From positions 1 to 23,431 of the forward strand of contig CAYRDM010000006.1 in the NCBI GenBank assembly GCA_964423175.1: a DNA stretch of 23,431 nt. Reading direction: 5' to 3'. The DNA is from JBGQJN01 sp964423175 (GTDB lineage: Bacteria; Patescibacteriota; Minisyncoccia; 2-02-FULL-40-12; IGHO2-01-FULL-4-A). The notes beneath the pieces are model-generated. The model ran no database searches. It saw nothing but the letters and a program-made list of their open reading frames with translations, and was not told where the DNA came from. The position numbers were made by a program, and so were the translations under genes. Position 1 is the first letter of the stretch, and each line of letters opens with the position of its first letter. Positions 12,066 to 19,604 of this stretch are shown piece after piece.

Positions 12066-12959
12066 ATGCCGAACACTGAAGAATTAAAAAAAGAATTAGA
12101 AAATATTTCAAAGCAACTCAGTGATTCTGAGTTTGTTTTAGATTACAAAAAAGTGGCAGAAGCCTCTAAAAGATATGCTGAAATAGAAAGAATACTATCT
12201 GGAGAAAACTCTGCTGGCAGTGACAAGAACAACCGCTCGGAAGCAATAATCGAAATAAGGGCGGGTACCGGTGGCGAAGAGGCGGCTCTTTTTGCAGCAA
12301 AGTTATTTGAAATGTATAAAAAATATGCTTCGCAAAAGGGTTGGCAATTAAGCATCGTTGATTCGGCCATAACCCCGATCGGCGGTTATAAAAACATAAC
12401 ATTTGAATTGTCCGGCAAAAATGTTTACGAAAAAATACAATATGAATCCGGCGTTCACAGAGTCCAAAGGATACCCGACACCGAAAAAAGCGGGAGAGTT
12501 CATACCTCAACTGCGACTATTGCGGTCTTACCCAAAGCAAAAGAGACAGATGTAGAAATAAAAGCCGAAGAGCTTGAGATTTCATTCTATAGAGCAGGCG
12601 GTCCTGGCGGGCAAAATGTAAACAAAGTTTCTACTGCCGTAAGAATTCTCCACAAACCTTCTGGAATTGTTGTAAGTTCCCAGCAGGAAAGATCTCAGGC
12701 GCAAAACAAAGAAAGGGCAATGGATGTTTTAAGATCAAAAATTTTGGACATCAAAAAAAGAGAACAGGTTGGCTCTATTACAGAAGAAAGGCGCAAACAG
12801 ATTGGTTCCGGTGACCGTTCAGAAAAAATAAGAACTTATAACTTCCCTCAGGACAGGATAACGGACCACAGAATCAAAAAAAGCTGGTCAAATATAGACA
12901 AGATTTTAGACGGGAACCTAGACCCCTTAATAGAATCCATAGACTCCGAATTGAAATGA
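12066..12959 (+). CDS. prfA: Peptide chain release factor 1 (short N-terminal domain)
   Basis: 297 aa from ATG 12066; an in-frame TTG at 12051 sits too close to GAGGA (12045-12049) to be preferred. RF1 reads UAA and UAG and triggers release. Visible signatures: RAGTGGEEAALFA, the stop-codon tripeptide region RIPDTEKSGRVHTS (P-x-T, here PDT, so RF1 and not RF2), GGPGGQNVNKVSTAVRI with the catalytic GGQ, SGDRSEKIRTYNFPQDRITDHRI. The usual length is about 355-360 aa; the loss is in the N-terminal helical domain 1, of which only about 50 residues precede the core. Second gene of the rpmE operon; its TGA overlaps the next ATG (ATGA). Confidence 0.96.
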   Translation: MPNTEELKKELENISKQLSDSEFVLDYKKVAEASKRYAEIERILSGENSAGSDKNNRSEAIIEIRAGTGGEEAALFAAKLFEMYKKYASQKGWQLSIVDSAITPIGGYKNITFELSGKNVYEKIQYESGVHRVQRIPDTEKSGRVHTSTATIAVLPKAKETDVEIKAEELEISFYRAGGPGGQNVNKVSTAVRILHKPSGIVVSSQQERSQAQNKERAMDVLRSKILDIKKREQVGSITEERRKQIGSGDRSEKIRTYNFPQDRITDHRIKKSWSNIDKILDGNLDPLIESIDSELK

Positions 12960-13489
12960 AAAAGACTCAACCAAAATTACTAGACCAAGAAAAATCCGCC
13001 GCACACTCTGGGCCAATTTTTGAATTCACTCCAGGCTGGGGTTATAAAACCAAAAAATGGATTAAAAAATATGTTTTAGCTAATGATTGCATGCTTTGTC
13101 GTTCAACAAGGTATATATTGCTTACTGGCATTATTATACTGATCTTGGCTAAACCAAAACTAAATTCATTATTCAAAAACGATGTCAAAACGAATGATAT
13201 AATCAGTGGCGCCATAACCCGAGTTGTCCAACCGGGTGATAGCAAAACCAAACTGGCCAGAAGGGCGATTTCTGATTATCTAAATAGATTTCCAGAAGTA
13301 TCTTTTACAAAGGGCCAGAGATTGTTTGCAGAAGTAAAATTACAAGAAAAAATAACCCAAGATATCATAATAAGCAACCCTATAAAATTCTCGGAACAAG
13401 ATATAAAAACAATATTGGACGCTTCTAGAAACCTGCCCGAAACACAAATCAAAAAATGGAATGAATATGCCGCACGAATAAGCTTCTAA
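12956..13489 (+). CDS. Single-pass membrane protein with LysM-like exterior, coupled to prfA
   Basis: 177 aa. Residues 1-50 are cytoplasmic and basic, with a CMLC pair (45-48); residues ~51-66 form one TM helix; residues ~87-130 (ITRVVQPGDSKTKLARRAI...FTKGQRLFAEVKLQ) follow the LysM plan (V.PGDS...A......L..GQ.L) with a helical tail. LysM domains bind peptidoglycan, so a cell-wall-anchored role outside the membrane is likely but not proven; the match is to spacing and PGD/GQ.L, not a full consensus. The ATG overlaps the prfA TGA, so translation is probably coupled. It ends 4 nt before a strong terminator. Confidence 0.8.
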   Translation: MKKTQPKLLDQEKSAAHSGPIFEFTPGWGYKTKKWIKKYVLANDCMLCRSTRYILLTGIIILILAKPKLNSLFKNDVKTNDIISGAITRVVQPGDSKTKLARRAISDYLNRFPEVSFTKGQRLFAEVKLQEKITQDIIISNPIKFSEQDIKTILDASRNLPETQIKKWNEYAARISF

Positions 13490-13493
13490 AAAA

Positions 13494-13520
13494 CCCCGCA
13501 AAAGTGCGGGGATATTTTTT
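13494..13520 (+). terminator. Bidirectional terminator after the prfA operon
   Basis: CCCCGCA (13494-13500) pairs with TGCGGGG (13505-13511), loop AAAG. It is followed by ATATTTTTT on the plus strand and by TTTTTT on the minus strand, serving the convergent gene at 13519. Confidence 0.85.
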
Positions 13521-14130
13521 AAAACCAGTCATGTATAGGAGCTCTCCTCTCGAGTCTATGTCTGCTCAAAATAAATGTTATATATATGGAACCTATCGCC
13601 ATATATATGGGGAGGGCATAATTAGAAAAGGTTCTATCAGTTACGGCAAAAACTGACAAACCGTAGCCTATCGCGAATAGAGCCCAAGCGAAAGGCCTAT
13701 CGTGATCTGGATTTTTAATCAAATAAGGAAATAATGGCAGTGCAGCAAAGAGGTCAGCAATTATCGCAAGATAAAGACCGAATTGGACAAGCTCTCTCTT
13801 GTTGTGAAAAACAAACCAAAGACTAAGGGATGCCAAACAAAGCCAGATACAATGTTTTTCAAACCGAGTGGGTTTGGGCCAACAATCCTGTTGTTTCAAT
13901 GCAAGAAAAGTAATCAGCAAAGGATTTGTAAAACCAAATACCGCCGGCCAAACATTTGAACCAGCCCCGGAACCTTTATATGTGACTAGCAAAGCCAAAC
14001 CAATGAGTGACCACAGTGACCAAGTTGTTAGATTTGGGCTAATCTTGCCCTGATAAACTCTTATGGCATATGGGACGACACTAGCGAAAACCAGGAAACC
14101 TGAAATCTTGCCTATCAGCTCCGGATTCAA
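13519..14130 (-). CDS. PQ-loop-like seven-helix membrane protein
   Basis: 203 aa with about seven hydrophobic helices. Both halves carry a similar pattern: ISGFLVFASVVPYAIRVYQGKISPNLTTWSLWSL (12-45) and LAIIADLFAALPLFPYLIKNPDHDRPFAWALF (~120-152). A small-residue helix, a proline kink, Y and then a polar turn before a W-rich helix is the plan of PQ-loop (SWEET/MtN3-like) transporters, though the PQ dipeptide itself is VPY or FPY here. Transport of a small solute would follow from the family; the substrate is unknown. The start is TTG (14128-14130): an in-frame stop lies just upstream and no ATG follows nearby. Monocistronic, with a shared terminator downstream. Confidence 0.75.
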   Translation of the reverse strand: MNPELIGKISGFLVFASVVPYAIRVYQGKISPNLTTWSLWSLIGLALLVTYKGSGAGSNVWPAVFGFTNPLLITFLALKQQDCWPKPTRFEKHCIWLCLASLSLWFVFHNKRELVQFGLYLAIIADLFAALPLFPYLIKNPDHDRPFAWALFAIGYGLSVFAVTDRTFSNYALPIYMAIGSIYITFILSRHRLERRAPIHDWF

Positions 14131-14196
14131 TTTTCAATGACCGAATGTAATTAAGAGCTGAACTTTTTTAACATACTAAACCCACTCATGTCAATT

Positions 14197-14230
14197 AAAC
14201 AAAACTGACCCATATGGGCCAGTTTTGTTT
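14197..14230 (-). terminator. Terminator of rplY
   Basis: AAACAAAACTG (14197-14207) pairs with CAGTTTTGTTT (14220-14230). The enclosed CCCATATGGG is itself self-complementary and extends the stem past one mismatch. It lies 12 nt after the rplY stop. Confidence 0.7.
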
Positions 14231-14241
14231 GGTAATTTTTA

Positions 14242-14937
14242 TTATTTACTCTCTGGTGAAGGAGCTTGAGGTTCAGATCCTTCTTCAGCTGGTTCCTCTT
14301 CTCGTTTTTCTTTCTTAATAACCTCCACGTCCTCAGCTGTCGCGGTTACGGTAGTATCCAATTGTGCCTTAAGTTCTTCCTCTGAAATAGGTTCCTGCAC
14401 AAGGACAACAATAGATTCGGGGTTTGCTTTAAGTTCCAATTTATTCGAAACAGAAAGATCCTTTACCATCAAAGCGCTCTTAAGTTCAGCGAGTTTTGAA
14501 ATATCAACATCTATCTGGTGTGGCAAATCCTGTGGCAAACCCTCAACTTCAATTTCAGAAATATTTTTAACTAAAATTCCACCAAAGCTTTTAACCGCAG
14601 GCGATTCCCCAATAAAGTTGAGTTGAATCTTAGCGTGTATCTTTTCGTCCAATCTAACCTTATAAAAATCAGCGTGAACATATGAATCATTTACCGCATC
14701 TCTGACAACATCATGAATAATTGTTGGGTGATCTTCATTGTTTATGCTGAGATAAACGACAGACGATTCCCCGACTTCAGCATATACTCTTTCAAATTCT
14801 TTAACTGGAATCTGGATGGGCAAGGGGTTAAAGCCGCGGCCATAAATAACAGCGGGCACTAAACCCTGTCGCCTAAGAGACTTTGCCTGTCTTCCGATTA
14901 TTACCCTAGGTTGTGCTTTTATAGTAGTCTTCTGCAT
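14242..14937 (-). CDS. rplY: 50S ribosomal protein L25 / general stress protein Ctc
   Basis: 231 aa, the long two-domain form. Residues ~1-92 are the 5S rRNA-binding L25 domain (KSLRRQGLVPAVIYGRG, FERVYAEVGESSVVYLSI, VRDAVNDSYVHADFYKVRLDEKIHAKI). Residues ~95-185 are the C-terminal beta domain (GGILVKNISEIEVEGLPQDLPHQIDVDISKL). The tail (~188-231) is Glu/Pro-rich, as in other Ctc proteins. Divergent from tgt. The predicted transcription start is about 4 nt before the ATG and no SD is present, so the mRNA is probably leaderless. Confidence 0.96.
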   Translation of the reverse strand: MQKTTIKAQPRVIIGRQAKSLRRQGLVPAVIYGRGFNPLPIQIPVKEFERVYAEVGESSVVYLSINNEDHPTIIHDVVRDAVNDSYVHADFYKVRLDEKIHAKIQLNFIGESPAVKSFGGILVKNISEIEVEGLPQDLPHQIDVDISKLAELKSALMVKDLSVSNKLELKANPESIVVLVQEPISEEELKAQLDTTVTATAEDVEVIKKEKREEEPAEEGSEPQAPSPESK

Positions 14938-14947
14938 AAGTGGAGAT

Positions 14948-14998
14948 AATCTACCATATTATTAAGACCATTGCAACCGGGCGATATATTGCTAGTAT
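14948..14998. promoter_or_regulatory. Divergent rplY/tgt promoters sharing one palindromic -35 box
   Basis: TTGCAA (14971-14976) is its own reverse complement. Rightward it is followed by a 16-bp spacer and TAGTAT (14993-14998); leftward by a 17-bp spacer and TAGATT (14948-14953 on the minus strand). Predicted starts are near 15005 (the tgt ATG itself) and near 14941 (4 nt before the rplY ATG). All boxes match consensus at only four of six positions. Confidence 0.45.
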
Positions 14999-15004
14999 TG
15001 GTTA

Positions 15005-16189
15005 ATGCCTTTCAGCATAATAAACAAAAATAACAAAACCAGGGCCAGAACAGGGGTTTTGGAAACTTCTCATGGCAAGGTGTACACGCCTGTTTTTCTA
15101 CCTATAGGCACAAGGGGTACGGTTAAATCAGCCCGCAATGACGAGCTCAAGGAATGGGGTGCGGAAATGATCCTATCTAATACATATCATCTCTGGATGC
15201 AGCCCGGTGATGGGTTAATTAGAAAAGCCGGAGGCCTTCACAAATTCATGGCCTGGGATGGTCCTATTTTTACAGATAGCGGTGGTTTTCAAGTTTTTTC
15301 TCTAGGTGAGAAATTACAAAAAAAATCAAAAAAAATAAATAATCAAAAATTACCTTTCAATGTCCAAGTCAAAGAAGAAGGGGTTTATTTTCAATCAGAA
15401 GGAAGCGGAAATAGAATGGCCTTAACGCCAGAAAAATCTGTAGAAATACAAAATAACCTGGGTAGCGACATAGCTCTCGTTCTAGATGAATTCCCTGGGT
15501 ATCCATTCGAAAGAAAAAGAATGCTCAACGCCATAGAAAGAACGTCTCGATGGGCCGAAAGGTCAAGAAAAAAATTCTTTGATTTAAAAAAACAAAATAA
15601 ACTTCTGAATAAAGGCCAGCTGCAGTTTGGAATTATACAAGGCGGTAGTTTTAGAGATCTTAGAAAAAAGTCCTGTGAACAAATTAAAAAAAATAATTTC
15701 GACGGTTATGCCATTGGCGGAGTTGCTGTTGGAGAACCAGCAAAAGAGATGTACAAAGCAATAGATTATTCGGTGCCATTTCTGGAAGAAGACAAATTTA
15801 AACACTTGTTGGGGGTTGGCACTCCTGAAAACATAATTCAAGCTGTTTCGCGAGGTTGCGATAGTTTTGATTGCGTCATCCCGACTAGAGAAGCCAGACA
15901 TGGTAGGGCTTATGTAAGACACCGAGCCGGCTATAAAACCATCAACATTTTAAAATCAGATTCAAAAAATATTTTCTCGCCTCTAGATCCACAATGCGAC
16001 TGCTATACTTGTAAAAATCATACTCGTGCATACTTAAATCATCTTTTTAAATCAGGAGAAATATTAGGAGTAAGGCTAATGACTGAACACAATCTTAGGT
16101 TTTACTTAAAACTGATGTCTGAAATTAGAGATTCAATAAATAACGGCGGATTTGAAAAAATCCTAAAAAACTTTAAAAATCTGGATTAA
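15005..16189 (+). CDS. tgt: tRNA-guanine(34) transglycosylase
   Basis: 394 aa, normal length. The enzyme swaps guanine 34 of GUN-anticodon tRNAs (Asp, Asn, His, Tyr) for queuine or preQ1. Seen: TDSGGFQVFSLG (D91, general acid/base region), GGVAVGEP (239-246), GVGTPENI, FDCVIPTREARHGRAYV with the nucleophilic aspartate (D289), and the zinc site CDCYTC (C331, C333, C336) plus H346. Residues ~103-125 are a lysine-rich stretch. The tRNA-Tyr(GTA) of this window is a plausible substrate. No queuosine synthesis gene is visible, so the base is probably salvaged. Its stop lies 2 nt from the stop of the convergent methyltransferase gene, with no terminator between. Confidence 0.96.
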   Translation: MPFSIINKNNKTRARTGVLETSHGKVYTPVFLPIGTRGTVKSARNDELKEWGAEMILSNTYHLWMQPGDGLIRKAGGLHKFMAWDGPIFTDSGGFQVFSLGEKLQKKSKKINNQKLPFNVQVKEEGVYFQSEGSGNRMALTPEKSVEIQNNLGSDIALVLDEFPGYPFERKRMLNAIERTSRWAERSRKKFFDLKKQNKLLNKGQLQFGIIQGGSFRDLRKKSCEQIKKNNFDGYAIGGVAVGEPAKEMYKAIDYSVPFLEEDKFKHLLGVGTPENIIQAVSRGCDSFDCVIPTREARHGRAYVRHRAGYKTINILKSDSKNIFSPLDPQCDCYTCKNHTRAYLNHLFKSGEILGVRLMTEHNLRFYLKLMSEIRDSINNGGFEKILKNFKNLD

Positions 16190-16191
16190 GA

Positions 16192-16845
16192 CTAAATTTT
16201 CCTACAAACAAAAGTAGATTCTTCACCAATATTTGATCTAAATTTAGGCAAAAAGAAATAACCTAGATCAGTAGAAGTCCAGTGATCAACAACTTCGAAT
16301 CTTCTCTCCTTCAAAAAAACAAGCAATTTCGCATGCTCAAATAAGGAAATGTGATGTTCTTTTCTGTCGGCTTCGGCATATAATTTACGGCGTAACCAGT
16401 TGAGATTTGGTGTTTTTATGTACAAAATAGCACCCTTCTTCAAAACCGTATGTATCCTATCCAATGCCAAACCAGGATTCTCCAAGTGTTCCAAAACATC
16501 AACGCAAAAAACTAAATCAAAAAAATTTTCCGAATATGGGAGAGGATCTTCCGTATTTATAACAGCAAAATCACCGTCGATCACCCTCTTCCTTGCTTCT
16601 GATATAGCATACTCGGAAACATCAACCCCAAACTTTTTAAAATTATTTGGGAATCTCTCGAGCATTAAACCATATGCGCAACCAACATCTAAAACTGCCG
16701 GGGTTGAGGTCTTGGGAAAATACTTCTTCATTTGACGATAAAGTGCGTCAAAATAAAATTTCGCAAATCTACCATACCCTAATTTGTAGAAAAAAGAATT
16801 TTCACCACTAAAGTATTTATGATTGTATATTTGTTTATAGTCCAT
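16192..16845 (-). CDS. Class I SAM-dependent methyltransferase
   Basis: 217 aa, methyltransferase_11/UbiE-like fold. Motif I is VLDVGCAYG (51-59), the acidic residue at the end of strand 2 is in FGVDVSEYAI (72-81), motif II is FDLVFCVDVLEH (109-120) and post-motif II is LKKGAILYIKTPN. The N-terminal segment (YNHKYFSGENSFFYKLGYG) and C-terminal HISLFEHAKLLVFL resemble methyltransferases acting in envelope glycan or sugar pathways. It is the last gene of the DUF1003-GT2-NodB operon, starting 6 nt after the deacetylase stop, so a glycan or lipid-linked sugar substrate is likely (inference). Confidence 0.88.
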   Translation of the reverse strand: MDYKQIYNHKYFSGENSFFYKLGYGRFAKFYFDALYRQMKKYFPKTSTPAVLDVGCAYGLMLERFPNNFKKFGVDVSEYAISEARKRVIDGDFAVINTEDPLPYSENFFDLVFCVDVLEHLENPGLALDRIHTVLKKGAILYIKTPNLNWLRRKLYAEADRKEHHISLFEHAKLLVFLKERRFEVVDHWTSTDLGYFFLPKFRSNIGEESTFVCRKI

Positions 16846-16851
16846 GGTTGT

Positions 16852-17565
16852 TTAATTATAAGCTGCCGTATTTAATATTTCAGGAACGGTAACAAAAGAA
16901 TAACCCATACCAGAAAGAACAGGAATAATTTTTTTTATTGCATCCACTGTTTCTCTTCTTCTAGCTCCTTTATTATCATAACCGTCATGAAAAACCAATA
17001 TCATACCTGGTTTTGCCTTTTTTATTGTGTCGCTAATGATTTTTTGAGAATTTATACCCATTGGTTCAAAGCGACTACCAAAGGTGCCGGTTACAGTCGC
17101 AAGACCATTATCACGAGCGGTTTTAAGCATTGCTCGTTGTCTAAAAAACCATGGCGGCCTAAAGAGAGCTGGTCTTTTTCCGATTAAACTTTCTAAAATT
17201 TTTTGAGTTTTTTTTATTTCTTCAACAAAATCGGGAGACATTATGGGAGCAAAAATGGAATGCTTATAAGAATGGTTACCGATAATGTGCCCCTCTGAAA
17301 ACGCCCTCTTCACTGTTTCGGGATGTCTCAAGGCATTCTGTCCAACAATAAAAAAAGTGGCTTTTATTTCATTGTCCCTTAATACATCTAATAGTTCTGA
17401 AGTATATGGCTCGTTGGGGCCGTCATCAAAACTAAGAGCTATATTTTTAGCTGTGCCAACATCTGCACGATATCTAACGACACCAAAAAATTGAGATGTG
17501 GAAGAAAAGAAGAAATAATAAACTAGGCAAATAAAAATAAAAAAAATAAACAATTCGCTTAACAT
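16852..17565 (-). CDS. NodB-family polysaccharide deacetylase, membrane-anchored
   Basis: 237 aa. Residues ~4-20 form an N-terminal signal anchor, so the catalytic domain is outside the membrane. All five NodB motifs are visible: SFDDGP (45-50, catalytic base and metal Asp), H98-SYK-H102 (metal histidines), RPPW (136-139), the G-F-region around 160-170, and VFHDG (191-195). The family (CE4) removes N-acetyl groups from peptidoglycan or other N-acetylglucosamine polymers. In this operon it follows the glycosyltransferase by 15 nt and probably modifies the same glycan or the wall. Confidence 0.93.
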   Translation of the reverse strand: MLSELFIFFIFICLVYYFFFSSTSQFFGVVRYRADVGTAKNIALSFDDGPNEPYTSELLDVLRDNEIKATFFIVGQNALRHPETVKRAFSEGHIIGNHSYKHSIFAPIMSPDFVEEIKKTQKILESLIGKRPALFRPPWFFRQRAMLKTARDNGLATVTGTFGSRFEPMGINSQKIISDTIKKAKPGMILVFHDGYDNKGARRRETVDAIKKIIPVLSGMGYSFVTVPEILNTAAYN

Positions 17566-17580
17566 GAGTTTGGAAAAAGA

Positions 17581-18552
17581 CTATGCATCAATATTATTAT
17601 CCTGGTCGAAATGATGCTCCCTGAGATGGTGTAAGCCGTTTTTTAAGAAATTAGCGAACTTCTTGCTTCCATGAGCAACTGCCAAAGTTTTGGCCTTGGC
17701 CGTATTTGGTGAGATTATAAAAAACATAGAAATTATTAAAACCGAGGCAATGACGAATCCGGAAACGAAAGACCCAACCTTTTCAATTCTGGTAGATTCA
17801 ATGACGTGTTCCCTAAAAGGCGGATATTGGCCGAAAAAAGATTTACCCGTAATCTTGCTTGCTATCAAATAATCTAAAATATAGTAGCCGAGCATGGTTA
17901 CAAACAAACTGTAAAACATTCCCTTGGCCAACCTTCTGCTAGAGGTCAGGACGCGGTTCTCGTGTATATAGGCCGCTGGTCCTTTTGAAACTAGTCTCCT
18001 AAATAGATCATATTCATCGCCACCCTGAGCAAGCTCCGTATTGTATCCGCCGACTTCTTTAAAGAGCCTGTTTTTAAATGCAAAATTGGAAGCTCCTACA
18101 TAAATTATTTTATTTTTCTTTTCATATAAAATCCTAACGATCTTGAACAACATCTTGCTATATCTTTCTCCCCAACGAGGAATAGGAGTAAATCGAAAAG
18201 GACCGGTTACTGCTACCAAATTCTCATTTTTAGAAAACTCCGAGTATATGTTTTTTAACCAATCTGGCGGCAAGACACAATCAGCATCAGTTGTAACGAT
18301 TAATTCGCCCCTTGCCTCCTCTGCTCCTCTCTGTCTTGCGAAACAAACACCCTTTCTATATTCAACAATGGTCTTGAATCCACTCTCGGCAGCCACTTTT
18401 GAGGTATTATCGGTGCTATTATTGTCCACAACAATAACTTCGTAATTTCCAACAAAGTTTTGTTTTTTAAGAGACTCCAAACACAGAGCAATAAATTTCT
18501 CTTCATTAAAAGCAGGAATTACTACCGAAATATCTATTTTAAGATTATCCAT
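17581..18552 (-). CDS. Family 2 glycosyltransferase with C-terminal TM helices
   Basis: 323 aa. The GT-A fold is visible: VVIPAFNEEKFIALCLESL (10-28, nucleotide binding), VVDNNSTDNT (41-50), TTDADC (87-92, D-x-D metal site), GASNFAFKNRLFKEVGGYN (153-171) and GGDEYDLFRRL (177-187, catalytic acid region). TM helices lie at ~211-231 and ~260-280, with a His-rich cytoplasmic tail. It transfers a nucleotide sugar to a membrane acceptor; the sugar is unknown. Its start overlaps the DUF1003 gene by 8 nt, so translation is coupled. Confidence 0.92.
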   Translation of the reverse strand: MDNLKIDISVVIPAFNEEKFIALCLESLKKQNFVGNYEVIVVDNNSTDNTSKVAAESGFKTIVEYRKGVCFARQRGAEEARGELIVTTDADCVLPPDWLKNIYSEFSKNENLVAVTGPFRFTPIPRWGERYSKMLFKIVRILYEKKNKIIYVGASNFAFKNRLFKEVGGYNTELAQGGDEYDLFRRLVSKGPAAYIHENRVLTSSRRLAKGMFYSLFVTMLGYYILDYLIASKITGKSFFGQYPPFREHVIESTRIEKVGSFVSGFVIASVLIISMFFIISPNTAKAKTLAVAHGSKKFANFLKNGLHHLREHHFDQDNNIDA

Positions 18553-19003
18553 TTTTGTTTTCGTCTAAACGATGGAGAATTTTAAGCATGAGCTCGTTTT
18601 GATTTTCTAAATGCTGCAGTATCGTCTCTATTTCTGTCTCAGCTTTTACATTCACTTCGAAATCAGCTTCGGCTCTGGCCTCTGCATGTTTGCCCTGTAA
18701 ATTCTGACCAACCATAATCAAGGGCATTAAAAATATCTGCACCATGTTAGAAATAAAAAGCCACAATACAAATGCTGGAAATGGGTCAAACCTCAGATTA
18801 ATGGGTGCAAAAATATTCCAACTTAACCAAATAGCTGTCCAGAAAAAAATAATCAGAAAAAAACCCATAGTCCCGACGTGCTGGGTTATGAAAAGGGCAA
18901 GTCTTTCAAGACCGCTTAGCCTCTCCCTATGCTCTATATTAACATTGCGCAAAGGACGTCTTTTTGCCTTAATTTCGGCCAATGTTGGTGGGTTGTGATT
19001 CAT
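18545..19003 (-). CDS. DUF1003 membrane protein
   Basis: 152 aa. DUF1003 pattern: ITQHVGTMGFFLIIFFWTAIWLSWN (TM ~44-63), FDPFPAFVLWLFISNMVQIFLMPLIMVGQNLQ (TM ~75-97 with the family's FDPFPF and QNRQ-like ends), then a helical tail with AEADFEVNVKAETEIETILQHL. Family function is unknown. First gene of the envelope operon, with its start about 3 nt from the predicted transcript start. Confidence 0.92.
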   Translation of the reverse strand: MNHNPPTLAEIKAKRRPLRNVNIEHRERLSGLERLALFITQHVGTMGFFLIIFFWTAIWLSWNIFAPINLRFDPFPAFVLWLFISNMVQIFLMPLIMVGQNLQGKHAEARAEADFEVNVKAETEIETILQHLENQNELMLKILHRLDENKNG

Positions 19004-19012
19004 ATTATAAAT

Positions 19013-19041
19013 ATTATACCACTAATTCGTGAATAGGTTAA
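19013..19041 (-). promoter_or_regulatory. Promoter of the envelope operon
   Basis: Minus strand: TTAACC (19036-19041), a 17-bp spacer, then a perfect TATAAT (19013-19018) preceded by TGG (extended -10). The predicted start is near 19006, about 3 nt before the ATG. Confidence 0.65.
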
Positions 19042-19049
19042 GATCTCAT

Positions 19050-19086
19050 ATAAAATCAGGGTCTTCAAAAAAGACCCTGATTTTAT
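19050..19086 (-). terminator. Terminator of the doxX transcript
   Basis: A 16-bp perfect stem (19050-19065 with 19071-19086, loop CAAAA) with AAAATC/GATTTT ends lies 9 nt after the DoxX stop. It separates that unit from the envelope operon. Confidence 0.8.
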
Positions 19087-19095
19087 GTTAAAAAC

Positions 19096-19536
19096 TTAGC
19101 CGAGAGATGTTTTTACTTTTGAATCAAGGCCCCAATACCTACCGGCCTTGATTGCAATGAAAACCAACATAATGCAAGAAAAAATTATATGTTCATCGAC
19201 AATAAAAGAATGCGTGTCAGGGTAAGGAAACTGCAAAATCGGTAAATAATAAAGAAGCATCAAGGCGATACCACCCACGGAGGACAACCTCACAAAAAGA
19301 CCTATAATCAAAGAAACTCCCAGAATGGCTAGCCCCCATTCATTAACGAAATTAATAAATGGCAAGATGTTCGGCTGCATAAGCCAGGTGTAAAAACCAT
19401 GAAATGTTTTCGCATCCTTAAGATAAAAGGCGGCAGACCAATTGGGATCCATTATTTTTGTCAGCCCAGCATACAGCATCAGCCAACCCAAGGTCACCCG
19501 CAAAAGAAACACCGAAAACTTCTCAAAAACACTCAT
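19096..19536 (-). CDS. DoxX family membrane protein
   Basis: 146 aa with four TM helices. DoxX pattern: LLRVTLGWLMLYAGLTKIMDPNWSAAFYL (helix 1 plus the conserved R, G and K), then FVNEWGLAILGVSLIIGLFVRLSSVGGIALMLLYYL (helices 2-3) and HIIFSCIMLVFIAIKAGRYWGLDS (helix 4 with the family's G.YWG end). These proteins are linked to quinone or thiol redox and oxidative stress in other bacteria. It follows the P-type ATPase by 68 nt. A role in redox or metal stress would fit both neighbours but is inference. Confidence 0.92.
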   Translation of the reverse strand: MSVFEKFSVFLLRVTLGWLMLYAGLTKIMDPNWSAAFYLKDAKTFHGFYTWLMQPNILPFINFVNEWGLAILGVSLIIGLFVRLSSVGGIALMLLYYLPILQFPYPDTHSFIVDEHIIFSCIMLVFIAIKAGRYWGLDSKVKTSLG

Positions 19537-19604
19537 TGGCTATCACGAATCAAAATTTGTATCGTGCAAACTAGTTACGCGAAACAGTTTCTTGACTCGA
19601 TAAG

